A stretch of 64,000 bases of DNA from CAYZTY01 sp964444665. GTDB lineage: Bacteria; Planctomycetota; Phycisphaerae; Sedimentisphaerales; CAYZTY01. Shown piece after piece: positions 52,491-62,579 of this stretch. Each line of letters starts with the position of its first letter. Within the stretch, counting starts at the first letter, position 1. The stretch covers positions 186,001-250,000 of the forward strand of contig CAYUIE010000001.1 in NCBI GenBank assembly GCA_964444665.1. Reading direction: 5' to 3'. Made by a program: the position numbers and the translations under genes. Under the pieces are notes generated by a model. The model had not been told where the DNA came from. It searched no databases and saw nothing but the letters and a program-made list of their open reading frames with translations.

Positions 52491-53756
52491 CTAAGAAAAG
52501 CCATTTGTACGCATCCAGATTCGCCAAAGAGGACGGCGTCTTATGGGAAGCTTGGGAGCGATTCTGCAGTACCAGACCTTGTAATAGCACAAGTTCATTA
52601 TAAAGGAGAACGCACGCAACATCATAAACCTGACTCTCGATGACCAGGTTTCAGACACAATATAAAGGGCCTTCATCGGAAACAATTCGCCGCCAAGACG
52701 CAGTTTATGCTCGTATCTTCCCCGCATACTATCCATCAAGTGAATTTTCTCACCAATGGCTTTCTTGAGTGCTTCGCAAAAATTGACCCGCCCCAGGCCC
52801 ACACCTTTTGCAGCGGATTTGTCCGGCCAGGCGTCAAGAAAAAGATAATGCCTGTTACCAAATTTATATGAATACTGGTATCCAAAGCACTCACTGCCGA
52901 TTTGCGTCCTAAGGAAACGCAGTCTGTCAAGCTCCAGATGCGTTTCTGCAAGCTCGCGATGAAACTCTACCGAACGCGGCCAGTCCCCGAAGTGTCCCGA
53001 CCTGCCCATATTCTTCCAGTGCAACTGATGCATAGCCACAAACCCGGTAAAGTATTCGCCAACATTGTCCTTATCGGCCAAACAAGACTCCAAATTTTGC
53101 GACAGCTTGGATGATAGTTTTTTCATTGAATTGTAATCGTTTCGCACGTTTCCTCTTTCACTCTTTTTCAAACTTGAGACATAACTTTCCCAGTCATCCG
53201 GCAAGGTGAAATACGTTTGGACGTTCAGCTCAGGGACGACGCGAAAATAAGCGTCTGTAAAACAATCAGCAAGAACTTCCGTCATGCTGTGGAAATCTTT
53301 ATATTTTCCTGCTATTGGTCCTATGAATAAAACATCCCATTTCCACCGCTTCATTGTCGAAGACAGGGTCTTCAGGACGGGCTTTATATAGTCGGATGTC
53401 ACGGGGATGCTGAAATGGCTAATTGTAAAATCCGACCCGACAATTTTGCCAACTTTGACAGAAAATGGCCCTATCCAAATTTTTTCGAAAAATAAAGGTA
53501 TTATCCCCACTAATTGGTTGTTACTGCGGAAAACAAATATTCTTAAATCACGGTCTTTTCCATAGTACTTCCACCAGACTCTACACCAATCAAATGTTAG
53601 AAAAATTTCGCCACCTGCAGATTCAACAAAGTTGTCCCACCCTTGCCTCATTGGTGTCAGTTCTTCAAAGCTGTTGAAAACTTCAACGCCAACGGCTGAG
53701 TCAACGACTTTATCCTCCTGATTGTTTGACTGTAATAATTGCTTTTCTCTTATCAA
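52491..53756 (-). CDS. BioF2/FemAB-like GNAT acyltransferase B
   Basis: A 421-residue paralogue of the protein at 47152-48432. Shared blocks include FLTFDWCRVWWKYYGKDR, SLKKSERGNVRNDYNSMKKL, SGHFGDWPRSVEFHRELAE and MRGRYEHKLRLGGE. It belongs to the BioF2-like acetyltransferase family and should transfer an acyl or aminoacyl group in the cytoplasm. It lies 22 bases after the third FemAB-like gene. About 225 bases without a recognisable feature separate it from the Trm112 gene. Confidence 0.82.
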   Translation of the reverse strand: MIREKQLLQSNNQEDKVVDSAVGVEVFNSFEELTPMRQGWDNFVESAGGEIFLTFDWCRVWWKYYGKDRDLRIFVFRSNNQLVGIIPLFFEKIWIGPFSVKVGKIVGSDFTISHFSIPVTSDYIKPVLKTLSSTMKRWKWDVLFIGPIAGKYKDFHSMTEVLADCFTDAYFRVVPELNVQTYFTLPDDWESYVSSLKKSERGNVRNDYNSMKKLSSKLSQNLESCLADKDNVGEYFTGFVAMHQLHWKNMGRSGHFGDWPRSVEFHRELAETHLELDRLRFLRTQIGSECFGYQYSYKFGNRHYLFLDAWPDKSAAKGVGLGRVNFCEALKKAIGEKIHLMDSMRGRYEHKLRLGGELFPMKALYIVSETWSSRVRFMMLRAFSFIMNLCYYKVWYCRIAPKLPIRRRPLWRIWMRTNGFS

Positions 53757-53778
53757 TTTATTTCCCGTGATTAGAATG

Positions 53779-54810
53779 CTATTTACTTACCAGCCGATAA
53801 ACCTTCTCGGCAGTCTGCCATACCTTCTTGACCGTCATGCTGGTCGACGCTTCAAAAGCCCCAATGTAGGAAACTTCCTTCCCTCCCATTCGTGATTTGA
53901 ATTGATAAACATTGGGATTATTATCTGGATCGATGCCGCCGAGATCATGCCATTTCATTCCTGCGTGTAAAGCTGAAACTGCACTATTATACCATACCAG
54001 ATATGACGCGCCACATCTAAGACCCTTTTCATTACTGGCAGCTAACAGCACTATCGCTTTATTTCCAAGATTGCTTGTCAGATGTACAGCGACTGGTTCT
54101 CCATCTAAGCATGCCACGATGATGTTCATTTTTTCGGGTGTTGACAGCATATCCTGTGTCATAATAAACTCTTGGGGATCGAGTCCTTTAAAACCTTTTC
54201 GTTTTAATAACTCAAAATAAAGATTTTCCAAGATACTGCAGAACTTTCTACCTGTTCCTTCCTTTGTTTCGATGCCTGCTTTTTCGGCGTATTTTAAATC
54301 TCGACGAAAGCTTTTGCGCAACCTTTTTCGAATGTTTTCTTCCGAATCGTCAACAGACAGGATAAAAGTGCGGTAAGGTTTTATCTTTGGTGCGTAGTCG
54401 AATCCAGCCGATTGTAACATCCCGGCTAAAACCTGTCCGTACTCATCGGCGTAAGCGTTCGGCACTATCCTAAATACATTCACTTTAGTCCCGAAGTAAG
54501 CTGCGCGTAGTTGCTGTAGGGCTTCAATTGAACAAGTGATTTTATTATCTTTATCTCGTAAAAGAGGCCCCCACTGTGCATACCCTATCCTGAGGCTGAG
54601 CGGTTTGATATGCTTAATGCGAATCTGACACATAGTCACGACTTTGTCGTTTTCATCTTTAATTACTGCCCGACTAACGTCGCAGCCGTCTTTTTGAGCT
54701 CGAACTTGCTGGTATGCCCATGTCTGATATATATTGTAATCAGCAAAGTTGCTGGCGTAGCGTTCCCAATCCTTTTGATTAACCTTATCGATAATTACTT
54801 CACATGCCAT
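53779..54810 (-). CDS. FemAB-type acyltransferase C
   Basis: A 343-residue protein closer to the classical FemAB/peptidoglycan bridge group: NIYQTWAYQQVRAQKDG near the N-terminus, RIGYAQWGPLLRDKD, RKRLRKSFRRDLKYAEKAG in the middle, and a second GNAT fold ending LGGIDPDNNPNVYQFKSRMGG. Classical members use aminoacyl-tRNA to extend peptides on lipid II; here the locus suggests a glycan-linked acceptor. It differs clearly from the two BioF2-like paralogues nearby. Confidence 0.83.
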   Translation of the reverse strand: MACEVIIDKVNQKDWERYASNFADYNIYQTWAYQQVRAQKDGCDVSRAVIKDENDKVVTMCQIRIKHIKPLSLRIGYAQWGPLLRDKDNKITCSIEALQQLRAAYFGTKVNVFRIVPNAYADEYGQVLAGMLQSAGFDYAPKIKPYRTFILSVDDSEENIRKRLRKSFRRDLKYAEKAGIETKEGTGRKFCSILENLYFELLKRKGFKGLDPQEFIMTQDMLSTPEKMNIIVACLDGEPVAVHLTSNLGNKAIVLLAASNEKGLRCGASYLVWYNSAVSALHAGMKWHDLGGIDPDNNPNVYQFKSRMGGKEVSYIGAFEASTSMTVKKVWQTAEKVYRLVSK

Positions 54811-54822
54811 GAATCGAATCTC

Positions 54823-55629
54823 TCACTTCCTGTGCCTGCGTAAACATTTTTTCATCATTCTTAAATATTTGACAACCTCGTATGCCCCATTGACTTTAAG
54901 TTTGAACTTGAGCATACTGTCCCTGGGTGAAACCTTGAACCGGCCGATTTGAAAATTGTCAGGGGAAGCATCAACCGGATACGGCTCTATGGTAAAGCCA
55001 AATTGATAACCCACCCGGTGAGCTGCTTGTCGCACATTGGCGTTGTGTACACCGTATGGGTAACTCACTCCCAGGATTTGGTGGCCCACTATTCTCTCCA
55101 AAGCTTTTTTGGACTGGACCAGTTCATCTTGTATCCTGTCATTCTCCAGCTCTGTCATCACAGGATGTGAAAGACTATGAGAAAATATCTCAAATCCACC
55201 CCTATCGAGCATCGTAATCTGTTCCTGGCTCATAACAGTTTCATTTTTGTCTGGACAATTCTCGGGCATATCCCAACAAGGCGGCTGTCCGAGATTGCCG
55301 GCAGGAACGAAAATTCCGGCAGGCAATCCAAGCTTTTTCAAAACTGGAACAGCATTCTCGGTGACACTGATAAATGCATCGTCAAACGTTATGGCAACTA
55401 ACATTTTAGAACCATTTGTAGAGACATTTCTGATGTTGGAAACTTTGACCGTACAGCACTTCGTGGCCAAATACGTCATTTGTTTTTCAAATTTTCCCAT
55501 GTCTTGTTGTTTCAACGCGTGATAATAGATAACTATGCGCTGCGGTTTTCTGCGACTAAGGTTCAAAAAAGCACAGTACAGCATTGCAGAAATTAGTTCT
55601 ATTATGTCTTTCAAAGTTCTAATTTTCAA
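54823..55629 (-). CDS. Polysaccharide deacetylase (NodB homology)
   Basis: A 268-residue carbohydrate esterase family 4 protein. VAITFDDAFIS gives the catalytic Asp-Asp pair, FSHSLSHPVM the metal His pair, and LGVSYPYG the third motif. A membrane-associated helix may lie near the N-terminus (about 8-24). It removes N-acetyl groups from amino-sugar polymers, so the exopolysaccharide probably contains GlcNAc-like units. It lies 12 bases ahead of FemAB-type acyltransferase C. Confidence 0.9.
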   Translation of the reverse strand: MKIRTLKDIIELISAMLYCAFLNLSRRKPQRIVIYYHALKQQDMGKFEKQMTYLATKCCTVKVSNIRNVSTNGSKMLVAITFDDAFISVTENAVPVLKKLGLPAGIFVPAGNLGQPPCWDMPENCPDKNETVMSQEQITMLDRGGFEIFSHSLSHPVMTELENDRIQDELVQSKKALERIVGHQILGVSYPYGVHNANVRQAAHRVGYQFGFTIEPYPVDASPDNFQIGRFKVSPRDSMLKFKLKVNGAYEVVKYLRMMKKCLRRHRK

Positions 55630-55653
55630 AATTAGTAATTTTTTTTCTTCTTC

Positions 55654-56604
55654 TTACGGCTCGCGTCCCAACACACAAAATTTAAATGACAACCAAAATC
55701 CGCGTGTTTTTTCAGCCTGATATGTTACATCTTGGCCCATCAATTTCTGATATACCGTTAGAAGTCCCTGTATTACACATCGAAGCCCACAACGAATAGT
55801 TAATAATAAACGTGCTGATAAGTATTCGATCAGGCTGTAATGTTTTCTGAAAAATATTAACATGCTTTTTTGAGATTGGACCATTATTTTCAGATTCGCT
55901 TGTTTACGACTCTGCCTGCCTCCATCTACGTGTATTATCTTTGCTCCTGGCCAGAATATTGTCTTCCATCCTGCTTTCGAGAAGCGATAACACCAATCTG
56001 TTTCCTCGTACAGGAAAAAATAATCTTCGTCCATTAACCCTACTTTATCTATAGCCTCGCGCCTGACGAGCATAAACACCCCGGCGACAACATCAACCTG
56101 ACGCTCTGTGTCCCGGAGCCACCATCGCATATACTCACGACCGAAGAAATGATTATTCTTGAAAATCCTGCTTAAAGCAGACGTTTCCAGGAACAGATTC
56201 AGTACAGATGGAAAACAAAAACAAGTTATCTGAGGTATTTCTTTTTTTCCATAGACTTGACAACCAACCACTGCTACATCTTTGTGGTCATCTGCATAAG
56301 CAATAGTTTTTTCGATAGCGGCGTCACAAATGATCGTGTCGCTGTTCAGCAATAAGACATACCTTCCCTTTGCCCGTATAATTCCCTGATTATTGGCTGC
56401 TGCAAAGCCCCTATTTGTGTCATTAGCGAGAAGGATTACATCAGGGAATTGCGACCTAATCATTTCTATGGAGCCATCTGAAGATGCGTTATCGATAATG
56501 ATAACTTCAAATTGGACATTATTGGTTTGTGTGTAAACGGACGTCAGACAATCACGTAGGATTTCTCGTGTATTCCAGTTGACTATCACTATTGATACAT
56601 CCAT
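55654..56604 (-). CDS. Family 2 glycosyltransferase, rhamnosyltransferase-like
   Basis: A 316-residue GT-A enzyme with SIVIVNWNTREILRDCL, VIIIDNASSDGS, the metal motif LLNSDTI and YFFLYEETDWCYRFSKAG. This pattern is usual in rhamnosyl- and related transferases acting on lipid-linked glycans. The C-terminus has a hydrophobic segment (about 262-285). Confidence 0.9.
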   Translation of the reverse strand: MDVSIVIVNWNTREILRDCLTSVYTQTNNVQFEVIIIDNASSDGSIEMIRSQFPDVILLANDTNRGFAAANNQGIIRAKGRYVLLLNSDTIICDAAIEKTIAYADDHKDVAVVGCQVYGKKEIPQITCFCFPSVLNLFLETSALSRIFKNNHFFGREYMRWWLRDTERQVDVVAGVFMLVRREAIDKVGLMDEDYFFLYEETDWCYRFSKAGWKTIFWPGAKIIHVDGGRQSRKQANLKIMVQSQKSMLIFFRKHYSLIEYLSARLLLTIRCGLRCVIQGLLTVYQKLMGQDVTYQAEKTRGFWLSFKFCVLGREP

Positions 56605-56679
56605 TTTCCAACACCTAAATAGTTATTGTTTTATGATAGTCAGATTTCTCTCGGTGGTTTAGCTGCCAAAATCCGTAAG

Positions 56680-57870
56680 CTATTTGCTGCTTAGCCCCAG
56701 GGTTTCGTAGTAGATATCCACTAAGATCTCTGACGCTTTTTCCCATGTTAATTGGTCCAGTCCAGCCAGACTATTCTTTCGAAGCTTTTTATAAAAGGAC
56801 TGGTTTGAAGCAAGCAAATTAATATGATCCCGGAGGGAGGCCACATCACCAACTTTGTGCACCAGACTATCATGCATATGCGTAGAACGAGCTCCTGAAG
56901 CTTCTGATACTAACAACACACAACCACAAGCCCTTGCTTCGTAGGTCACGAGAGAACTTCCCTCTTCAACTGTTGGCAGGATTAAAGCGTGACACCTGCG
57001 CAGAATAGTCGTCACATCATCGATGAAACCAATATATCGTATACTTGGGTGGATTAACATATTAGCTAATAGCTTCCTATATTTTGGAACAAAGTTGCCA
57101 CATATGTAGAATCTTCCTTCGTTGCACGCTACCGAACCAAGCCAAGCCTGCAAAGCATAATGTAATCCTTTTCTTGGTTCACAACTTCCTAAAAATACAA
57201 TCCTGAATGGCTGCCAATTGTTTGTTGATGGATTATTCGGTGAGAAATTGAACCGAGAAGGATCAAAGCCATATTGATGCAATGCAATCTTTTCCTTTTT
57301 GAATCCCATATCTAAGAAAGTTTTTGCGACAAACTGAGATGGACATAGAAGTCGATCCGCCAAGTCAAATTCCTCCTTCTGACGTCTTAGACGGTAAGCG
57401 TCAAACACATGCGAGTGGGATTTAGGTAATTTCATTCCTAATTTTGCACACTCTTGTCCGACTACTTCACAGGCATAACGAGTATGGGTATTTGGCCGCT
57501 CTAAAACGGTCTTAATTCCAAACTCGCGCGAGGTTTTTAGAGTTTCTTTAGCACCTGAAGGCCAACAATGGACGATGTCGATTTCACTGTGTATTCGGCG
57601 AATCGCCTTGGCTACAGCTTTGTCGTGGAGCTCCACAGCTCGTTTCATACGCAGTAATCTAATTAACCTTATCGGAAGCTTGATCCCGTAAGGAACGAGA
57701 GTTTCTTTTAAGCTATTTAAACCGTTAATTTCCTTTTCGCAACTACCGGTGTACAACTGGACACGAATACCCTGACGCAGCAATCCAGTAACTTGATGCC
57801 ATGCCGTCATACCGGTACCAGGAGTGCCTAATCTTAGCGGAAAACTGTATAATACGTTGATTTTATTCAT
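56680..57870 (-). CDS. Family 4 glycosyltransferase A
   Basis: A 396-residue GT-B retaining enzyme. The N-terminal half contains LGTPGTGMTAWHQVTGL. The C-terminal half has IVFLGSCEPRKGLHYALQA, the IGFIDD strand and VEEGSSLVTYEARACGC, which carries the E...E donor-binding motif. It adds a sugar from a nucleotide donor in repeat-unit assembly. Both flanking spacers (56605-56679 and 57871-58108) hold nothing I recognise. Confidence 0.9.
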   Translation of the reverse strand: MNKINVLYSFPLRLGTPGTGMTAWHQVTGLLRQGIRVQLYTGSCEKEINGLNSLKETLVPYGIKLPIRLIRLLRMKRAVELHDKAVAKAIRRIHSEIDIVHCWPSGAKETLKTSREFGIKTVLERPNTHTRYACEVVGQECAKLGMKLPKSHSHVFDAYRLRRQKEEFDLADRLLCPSQFVAKTFLDMGFKKEKIALHQYGFDPSRFNFSPNNPSTNNWQPFRIVFLGSCEPRKGLHYALQAWLGSVACNEGRFYICGNFVPKYRKLLANMLIHPSIRYIGFIDDVTTILRRCHALILPTVEEGSSLVTYEARACGCVLLVSEASGARSTHMHDSLVHKVGDVASLRDHINLLASNQSFYKKLRKNSLAGLDQLTWEKASEILVDIYYETLGLSSK

Positions 57871-58108
57871 TATATTAGCTTTTGATAATCATGCCTTGTC
57901 CAGTTGGCAAGTGTATGATTCTTTCTACCTTATCGGATAGAAACTTATTCGGTGCCTTCTTTACACCAGGACAAGTCTCAAAACATAATCGTCACAGATA
58001 ATAATCCATCCAGAATACATGCGAAGATAGAAAAAGTTCAAATTATCTTATGTTGTTTGATAAATGTCAATGTAGATAAAGGAAAATTTTTTGTAAATGC
58101 CTTTGCAA

Positions 58109-58870
58109 CTATACGCGACCTTCTCGATGGGTCGGTACACTTGTTCCTTTCTTGCCAAACACCATCAAACCTTCAACATAACATTTCGAAACATTTCGTG
58201 TTTGCCAATTTTCGCGCCATTGACTGGTAAGCTCTTTATTATATGTAAAGCAACGAGCTTCAAATTTCGCAATCCAGTATTTGTGGGGCTGTTCATTGAC
58301 ATGATCGGTTCCGGCATATGAGGCTTGAGGTTTCGCAGCAGTCATTACTATATTGTCAGCTATCTTACAGAGAATTTTGACAAAGCGATCCGCACAGGAT
58401 TCTGGCAAATGTTCGGCAACCTCGGTACTTATTGCAATATCTCCTCTGAGATGGCGTGGGAGGGTATCATGCTCCAGGTCGAATCTGATTACTTCTACAC
58501 CTCGCTGCCTACAGATATTAAGTGCGGCTTCGGAATACTCTAAACCAAGGCATGAAACCCCTCTTTTTTGCAATGCCAGAAGCAGTAGACCAGTACCACA
58601 ACCAACGTCAACGACCGACTTTGGCGAGAAGGCATCCATATTACTTTCTGCAATTGCATCGCATGATTTTGCCATATAATTGTCAACTAAAGTTGTGAAA
58701 TATTCTTGATCATAAATCTCATCATGATGTGCAGACTTTTCAAGTACTCTGATGAGTCTGGCTCGAAACCTCTTTAAGAAAGTCGGTGAGATGACATAGA
58801 TTGTGTTTCTTGCGGATTTTGGCAGTACGCGCTTATAGGCTGCCTTCATTATCCGGTAAAGAGACATCAA
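58109..58870 (-). CDS. SAM-dependent methyltransferase C
   Basis: A 253-residue class I methyltransferase with motif I VVDVGCGTGLLLLAL (about 90-104), GLEYSEAALN, and STEVAEHLP after the third strand (UbiG-like order). The first 60 residues are basic and may be membrane-associated. Probable glycan or sugar-nucleotide methylation. Confidence 0.88.
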   Translation of the reverse strand: MMSLYRIMKAAYKRVLPKSARNTIYVISPTFLKRFRARLIRVLEKSAHHDEIYDQEYFTTLVDNYMAKSCDAIAESNMDAFSPKSVVDVGCGTGLLLLALQKRGVSCLGLEYSEAALNICRQRGVEVIRFDLEHDTLPRHLRGDIAISTEVAEHLPESCADRFVKILCKIADNIVMTAAKPQASYAGTDHVNEQPHKYWIAKFEARCFTYNKELTSQWRENWQTRNVSKCYVEGLMVFGKKGTSVPTHREGRV

Positions 58871-58971
58871 AAATATTCCTTTCTGCTATTGCCATCCCCA
58901 CGATTTTCGCCAAGTTTTGGCTTTACTCGTCTTGGAGCTTTTTACCAATGGATTATTTCAACGGCTGCTTT

Positions 58972-60351
58972 CTATTCTTCGTAAGAGTATAATTCTATAA
59001 CATTGCTATGCATTTGACCGAGACTTCTGTCGTATGTGGGTTGTTTCGAGAGTATACCCAAAGACATGTTAGCTTGGTTTACTACATTTGGCATCACCCC
59101 ACATAAACCAAGCATAATATAGAAAATAGTAATTGTTGGCCCGAACAGCGACACGGTCATCATACCTATTAACGTCCCAAACATTGCCCCGGATAAACAC
59201 CATATAAACCATTTCTCTGAATCCAAAGTACTTATCTTAAAAGCTATAGAGATTCGTCTGATTGCCGCCCCAATTACTAAAATAAAAGGCATCAGTCCAA
59301 TGAGCCCGTAACAGGAAAGTATCACTAAATAGTGGTTTACTACATCCGTGTGGGCAAAGCCCTCAACCATGGGACCCCATCCAGGATTGCTGTATCCGTA
59401 ACCCGTCAACCAATGACCGGACATACCACCCCCAAACAAAGCGACATCGATCATCCTGGCACGATACCAAGCCGATCCAAGATGAAAAGTAAAATAACCT
59501 ATAAAATAATAGAAGTGGCGGTTACTGATAATTTCTAAAAATAGACAACCTAAAATAATAGTCGCAGTTACAACTTTCCAATATCTTCGATAACGGTAGA
59601 AAGCGATGAATGCGCTGGCGAATACAACAGTCAATAGGACGCCGGAGGACATGGAAGAAAATACTCCCAATGCCATGAGTCCGATTCCAATGAAATAGAT
59701 ACACTTATTTCTACGAACATTTTGCAATATGCCGGCACAGATAGGGCATAACATCGCGAAGAAAAGGCCAAACATGATAGTTTCACCAAACGTCACATTG
59801 GCGCGGTAAAATCCATAACGCTGTACCGGAATATAATTCGCCGAAGCCCCAAAAGCTGCATACTTTTGGAGAAAGCCCACTGGATTGCGCCCTGTCAAGC
59901 ACTGATAAAAGCCTACCAGTGATAAAGGTGCTGCAATAATCAGAAAACTCTTCAGCAACATAAAATAATCCTCTTTTTGACGTATCAAAAATCTCACGGC
60001 AAAATAGGGTAGTATTTGATTGAAGGCTGCACCACTGCGATTCTCTAAAAATCGTGCTGGCGACATGGTCTGGAGCCCAGCGATAAGTTGACACAAAAAG
60101 TATATTATCACGAGTTTGTCAAGCCATATGAGCTTAAATCGGTTAAGCAAGTCTTTATGTAAAAACAGCTTGGCGTATATCGCTATAATAATGATTCTGC
60201 AGACTGTAAAATCAATTGTGCCTACAGGAGATGTAAGATAAATCGGGTACCATGCTAATGCCGCCATGTACACCACGATTCCATAAACTGGACGCATGTA
60301 CAAAACCAAGATAACTGCCAGCAGTGCTATTGATAGTGTCGTTGTTTGCAT
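58972..60351 (-). CDS. O-antigen ligase/polymerase-like membrane protein
   Basis: A 459-residue polytopic protein with about eleven hydrophobic segments (first at about 5-20). A large periplasmic loop before the last TM helices contains GMSGHWLTGYGYSNPGWG and a conserved His (VVNHYLVILSCYG). This is the layout of Wzy_C/O-antigen ligase family proteins, which polymerise or ligate lipid-linked repeat units on the periplasmic side. It starts 2 bases after the family 4 glycosyltransferase B stop, so the two are translationally linked. Confidence 0.85.
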   Translation of the reverse strand: MQTTTLSIALLAVILVLYMRPVYGIVVYMAALAWYPIYLTSPVGTIDFTVCRIIIIAIYAKLFLHKDLLNRFKLIWLDKLVIIYFLCQLIAGLQTMSPARFLENRSGAAFNQILPYFAVRFLIRQKEDYFMLLKSFLIIAAPLSLVGFYQCLTGRNPVGFLQKYAAFGASANYIPVQRYGFYRANVTFGETIMFGLFFAMLCPICAGILQNVRRNKCIYFIGIGLMALGVFSSMSSGVLLTVVFASAFIAFYRYRRYWKVVTATIILGCLFLEIISNRHFYYFIGYFTFHLGSAWYRARMIDVALFGGGMSGHWLTGYGYSNPGWGPMVEGFAHTDVVNHYLVILSCYGLIGLMPFILVIGAAIRRISIAFKISTLDSEKWFIWCLSGAMFGTLIGMMTVSLFGPTITIFYIMLGLCGVMPNVVNQANMSLGILSKQPTYDRSLGQMHSNVIELYSYEE

Positions 60352-60353
60352 AG

Positions 60354-61412
60354 CTAATTATCAGTATCTTCCCCGTGTCGTCTTTGCAGTTCGGCCAAAT
60401 CCATTAATACTTTTTCTAGCTTGTTGACTATTAGATCCAAGGGAAACTTCTTTATCGTCTCTTGTGACTTCCGAACAAACTGTTGACGCAATTTTGGGTC
60501 ATATAGTAGTAGTTTGACTCTATCGACTATTTGATCAACGTTGCCAACTTCTACGAGGAAACCGTTTTCCCCATCGACGATTATATCTTGAGTCCCACCG
60601 CAGTCTGTTGCAACTACGGCACAGCCACAAGCCATCGCCTCAAGAACAGGGATTCCAAAGCCTTCGGAGCGACTGCATACAGTCCATACTAAACTCTGAG
60701 AGTAAATGTCTCTGGCCTTTTCTAACGACGGAAGTCGATTATATATCCAATAGGATATTCCCTTTGGCCTGGGCCATGCGCCGAAGACACGCTGGGGTGT
60801 TTTTCGGCACTTCTCGCGCAACTTTTTTAAGACTTTCAAAGTAGTTTCTGGGTCTTTGGGATAAGAATTGCTAAATATAGTGCCGACGCCGTCCCTATGA
60901 TCCTCTGGCACAGAAGGATAGTATTCATTGGTATCAACACCATTGGGTATTACAGCCGTTATTTTTTGACCAGATATTTCTTCTATCATCCTTTCAAGGT
61001 AGGAGGCCACTACTATCTTGGGGAGGTTTTCCCCCCACGCCTCCTTCATCAAATTGGTGTCTTTTAACACGCCGTGAACATAATGAATTTTTACGGTCCT
61101 GCTTTGCGGTAACTGACGCAATTCTCTGGCTGCCCACCAGCCTACGGCCACTACGATTTCATCATCTTCAAAGGCGTATTCCTTTATAGTGGTAAATGTA
61201 TTCACCTTCCCCTCGAACAGTCTTATCCAATCGTAACCTTGTGAATAACGGAGACTGAGCCATAAATTCCGAAACTGCGGTCGCAGACTTTTTACATAAT
61301 TGACCAGAAGGGAGACATCATGACCTTTCTGTAACAAGCCGTTGGCAGCTTGTACCGTAACTTTAATACCACCTGACCTGCCAAAACCGGGTAAAATAAA
61401 AGTTATTTTCAT
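60354..61412 (-). CDS. Family 4 glycosyltransferase B
   Basis: A 352-residue GT-B retaining enzyme: PGFGRSGGIKVTVQAANGL at the start, the interdomain IPNGVDTNEYYP, GTIFSNSYPKDPETTL in the acceptor/donor half, and SRSEGFGIPVLEAMACGCAV with the E...E donor motif. It should add one sugar of the repeat unit at the inner membrane. Confidence 0.93.
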   Translation of the reverse strand: MKITFILPGFGRSGGIKVTVQAANGLLQKGHDVSLLVNYVKSLRPQFRNLWLSLRYSQGYDWIRLFEGKVNTFTTIKEYAFEDDEIVVAVGWWAARELRQLPQSRTVKIHYVHGVLKDTNLMKEAWGENLPKIVVASYLERMIEEISGQKITAVIPNGVDTNEYYPSVPEDHRDGVGTIFSNSYPKDPETTLKVLKKLREKCRKTPQRVFGAWPRPKGISYWIYNRLPSLEKARDIYSQSLVWTVCSRSEGFGIPVLEAMACGCAVVATDCGGTQDIIVDGENGFLVEVGNVDQIVDRVKLLLYDPKLRQQFVRKSQETIKKFPLDLIVNKLEKVLMDLAELQRRHGEDTDN

Positions 61413-61570
61413 ATGTAAGTTCTTGAATGTGTGGGAACCAACGTGGTCCGAATTAATGTACCCTCGTAATCAACTATCCCAGTCCTGTCCAAAACAGTTG
61501 CTAAAGGAACCTCTGTCTGTTATTTGCTGCATCACCAAGTCCCGTTTTGAGTCTTTTCCTTTATTAAGAA

Positions 61571-62470
61571 TTATGATTTACCTGTACTCAATGGTTTGTT
61601 TTTCACTCCGACAACTATGCATGTCGTTCTGGTCTTTAAGTAAAAAGATTGTATTGCTTTCGGCAGGCCTAAGGTCCTCATTGTGCGTACAACTCTGTTT
61701 TCAGAGTTTAGGTAGGGTGTATCTTCAATAGAGAATCCAAGCCTTCTGAGTATATTTTCTATATCAAACCAATTCGCTAACCATGTTGTATCAAAGTCCT
61801 TGCCACAAAAATTGTCTTCGTTAGATAAAACAGGCGATAGATAGTATATTTTTTTATTTATACCGGTGGCTTTCGTAATTGCCAAAAAACCGGTTCTGAT
61901 AAATTTGCCAAAGGCCTGAATTCTGGAAGTTGCTTCCCAGGGTTTATACCTGTCTTTTTTCCTCCATTGAATACAGGTGGTCAAATAGGTTATAGGGTCG
62001 AGATGGTTAGGCATAAAAATAATTAACCGTCCTTTGTTTTTCAGTACTCTGTGCATTTCCTCTAAGACCTCCTCGACCTTGGTTACATGCTCTAACATCG
62101 CAGTGGAAAACACGGCGTCGAATGAACAGTCCGGGAAGGACATTTTTCCGGCATCCTGAACGAGAAATTCTAAGTTTTGTCCGTTTCCGTATCTTTTTCT
62201 TGCCTCGGAAATAAATAAAGGAGATATATCCGTCCCTGTTACTTTAAAACCTTCTTTGGCCAGAAGGTACGATGTCGTTCCAATTCCACATCCACAATCA
62301 AGAATTGTTGCTTCTGCAGATAGTACTTGTTTGCATACCTCAATATGTGGCTTGAAGGCTTCTTGATTTTTTCTTTTAAGATGGTCTAAATAAACTTGTG
62401 AACTACTATAAAAATGCTCTAATTCTATGTCAGCCCTCTTGTGCTTTTTTGTTTGATTAGTAAAATTCAT
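61571..62470 (-). CDS. SAM-dependent methyltransferase D
   Basis: A 299-residue class I methyltransferase with motif I ILDCGCGIGTTSYLL (about 56-70), GTDISPLFI, DAGKMSFPDCSFDAVFS and MHRVLKNKGRLIIFMPNH. A C-terminal insert (about 165-270) is typical of sugar or lipid methyltransferases of cell-surface loci. Substrate unknown. Confidence 0.9.
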   Translation of the reverse strand: MNFTNQTKKHKRADIELEHFYSSSQVYLDHLKRKNQEAFKPHIEVCKQVLSAEATILDCGCGIGTTSYLLAKEGFKVTGTDISPLFISEARKRYGNGQNLEFLVQDAGKMSFPDCSFDAVFSTAMLEHVTKVEEVLEEMHRVLKNKGRLIIFMPNHLDPITYLTTCIQWRKKDRYKPWEATSRIQAFGKFIRTGFLAITKATGINKKIYYLSPVLSNEDNFCGKDFDTTWLANWFDIENILRRLGFSIEDTPYLNSENRVVRTMRTLGLPKAIQSFYLKTRTTCIVVGVKNKPLSTGKS

Positions 62471-62579
62471 AGGATAGCGAGCCTTTCTGTTGCATGACTT
62501 CGTCTTAGAGAACGGATTCTATGGGAAGATTTACGGGAGAGCTTTGTAATGCTGAGACTTCTTACCATACGTTGCCCTC

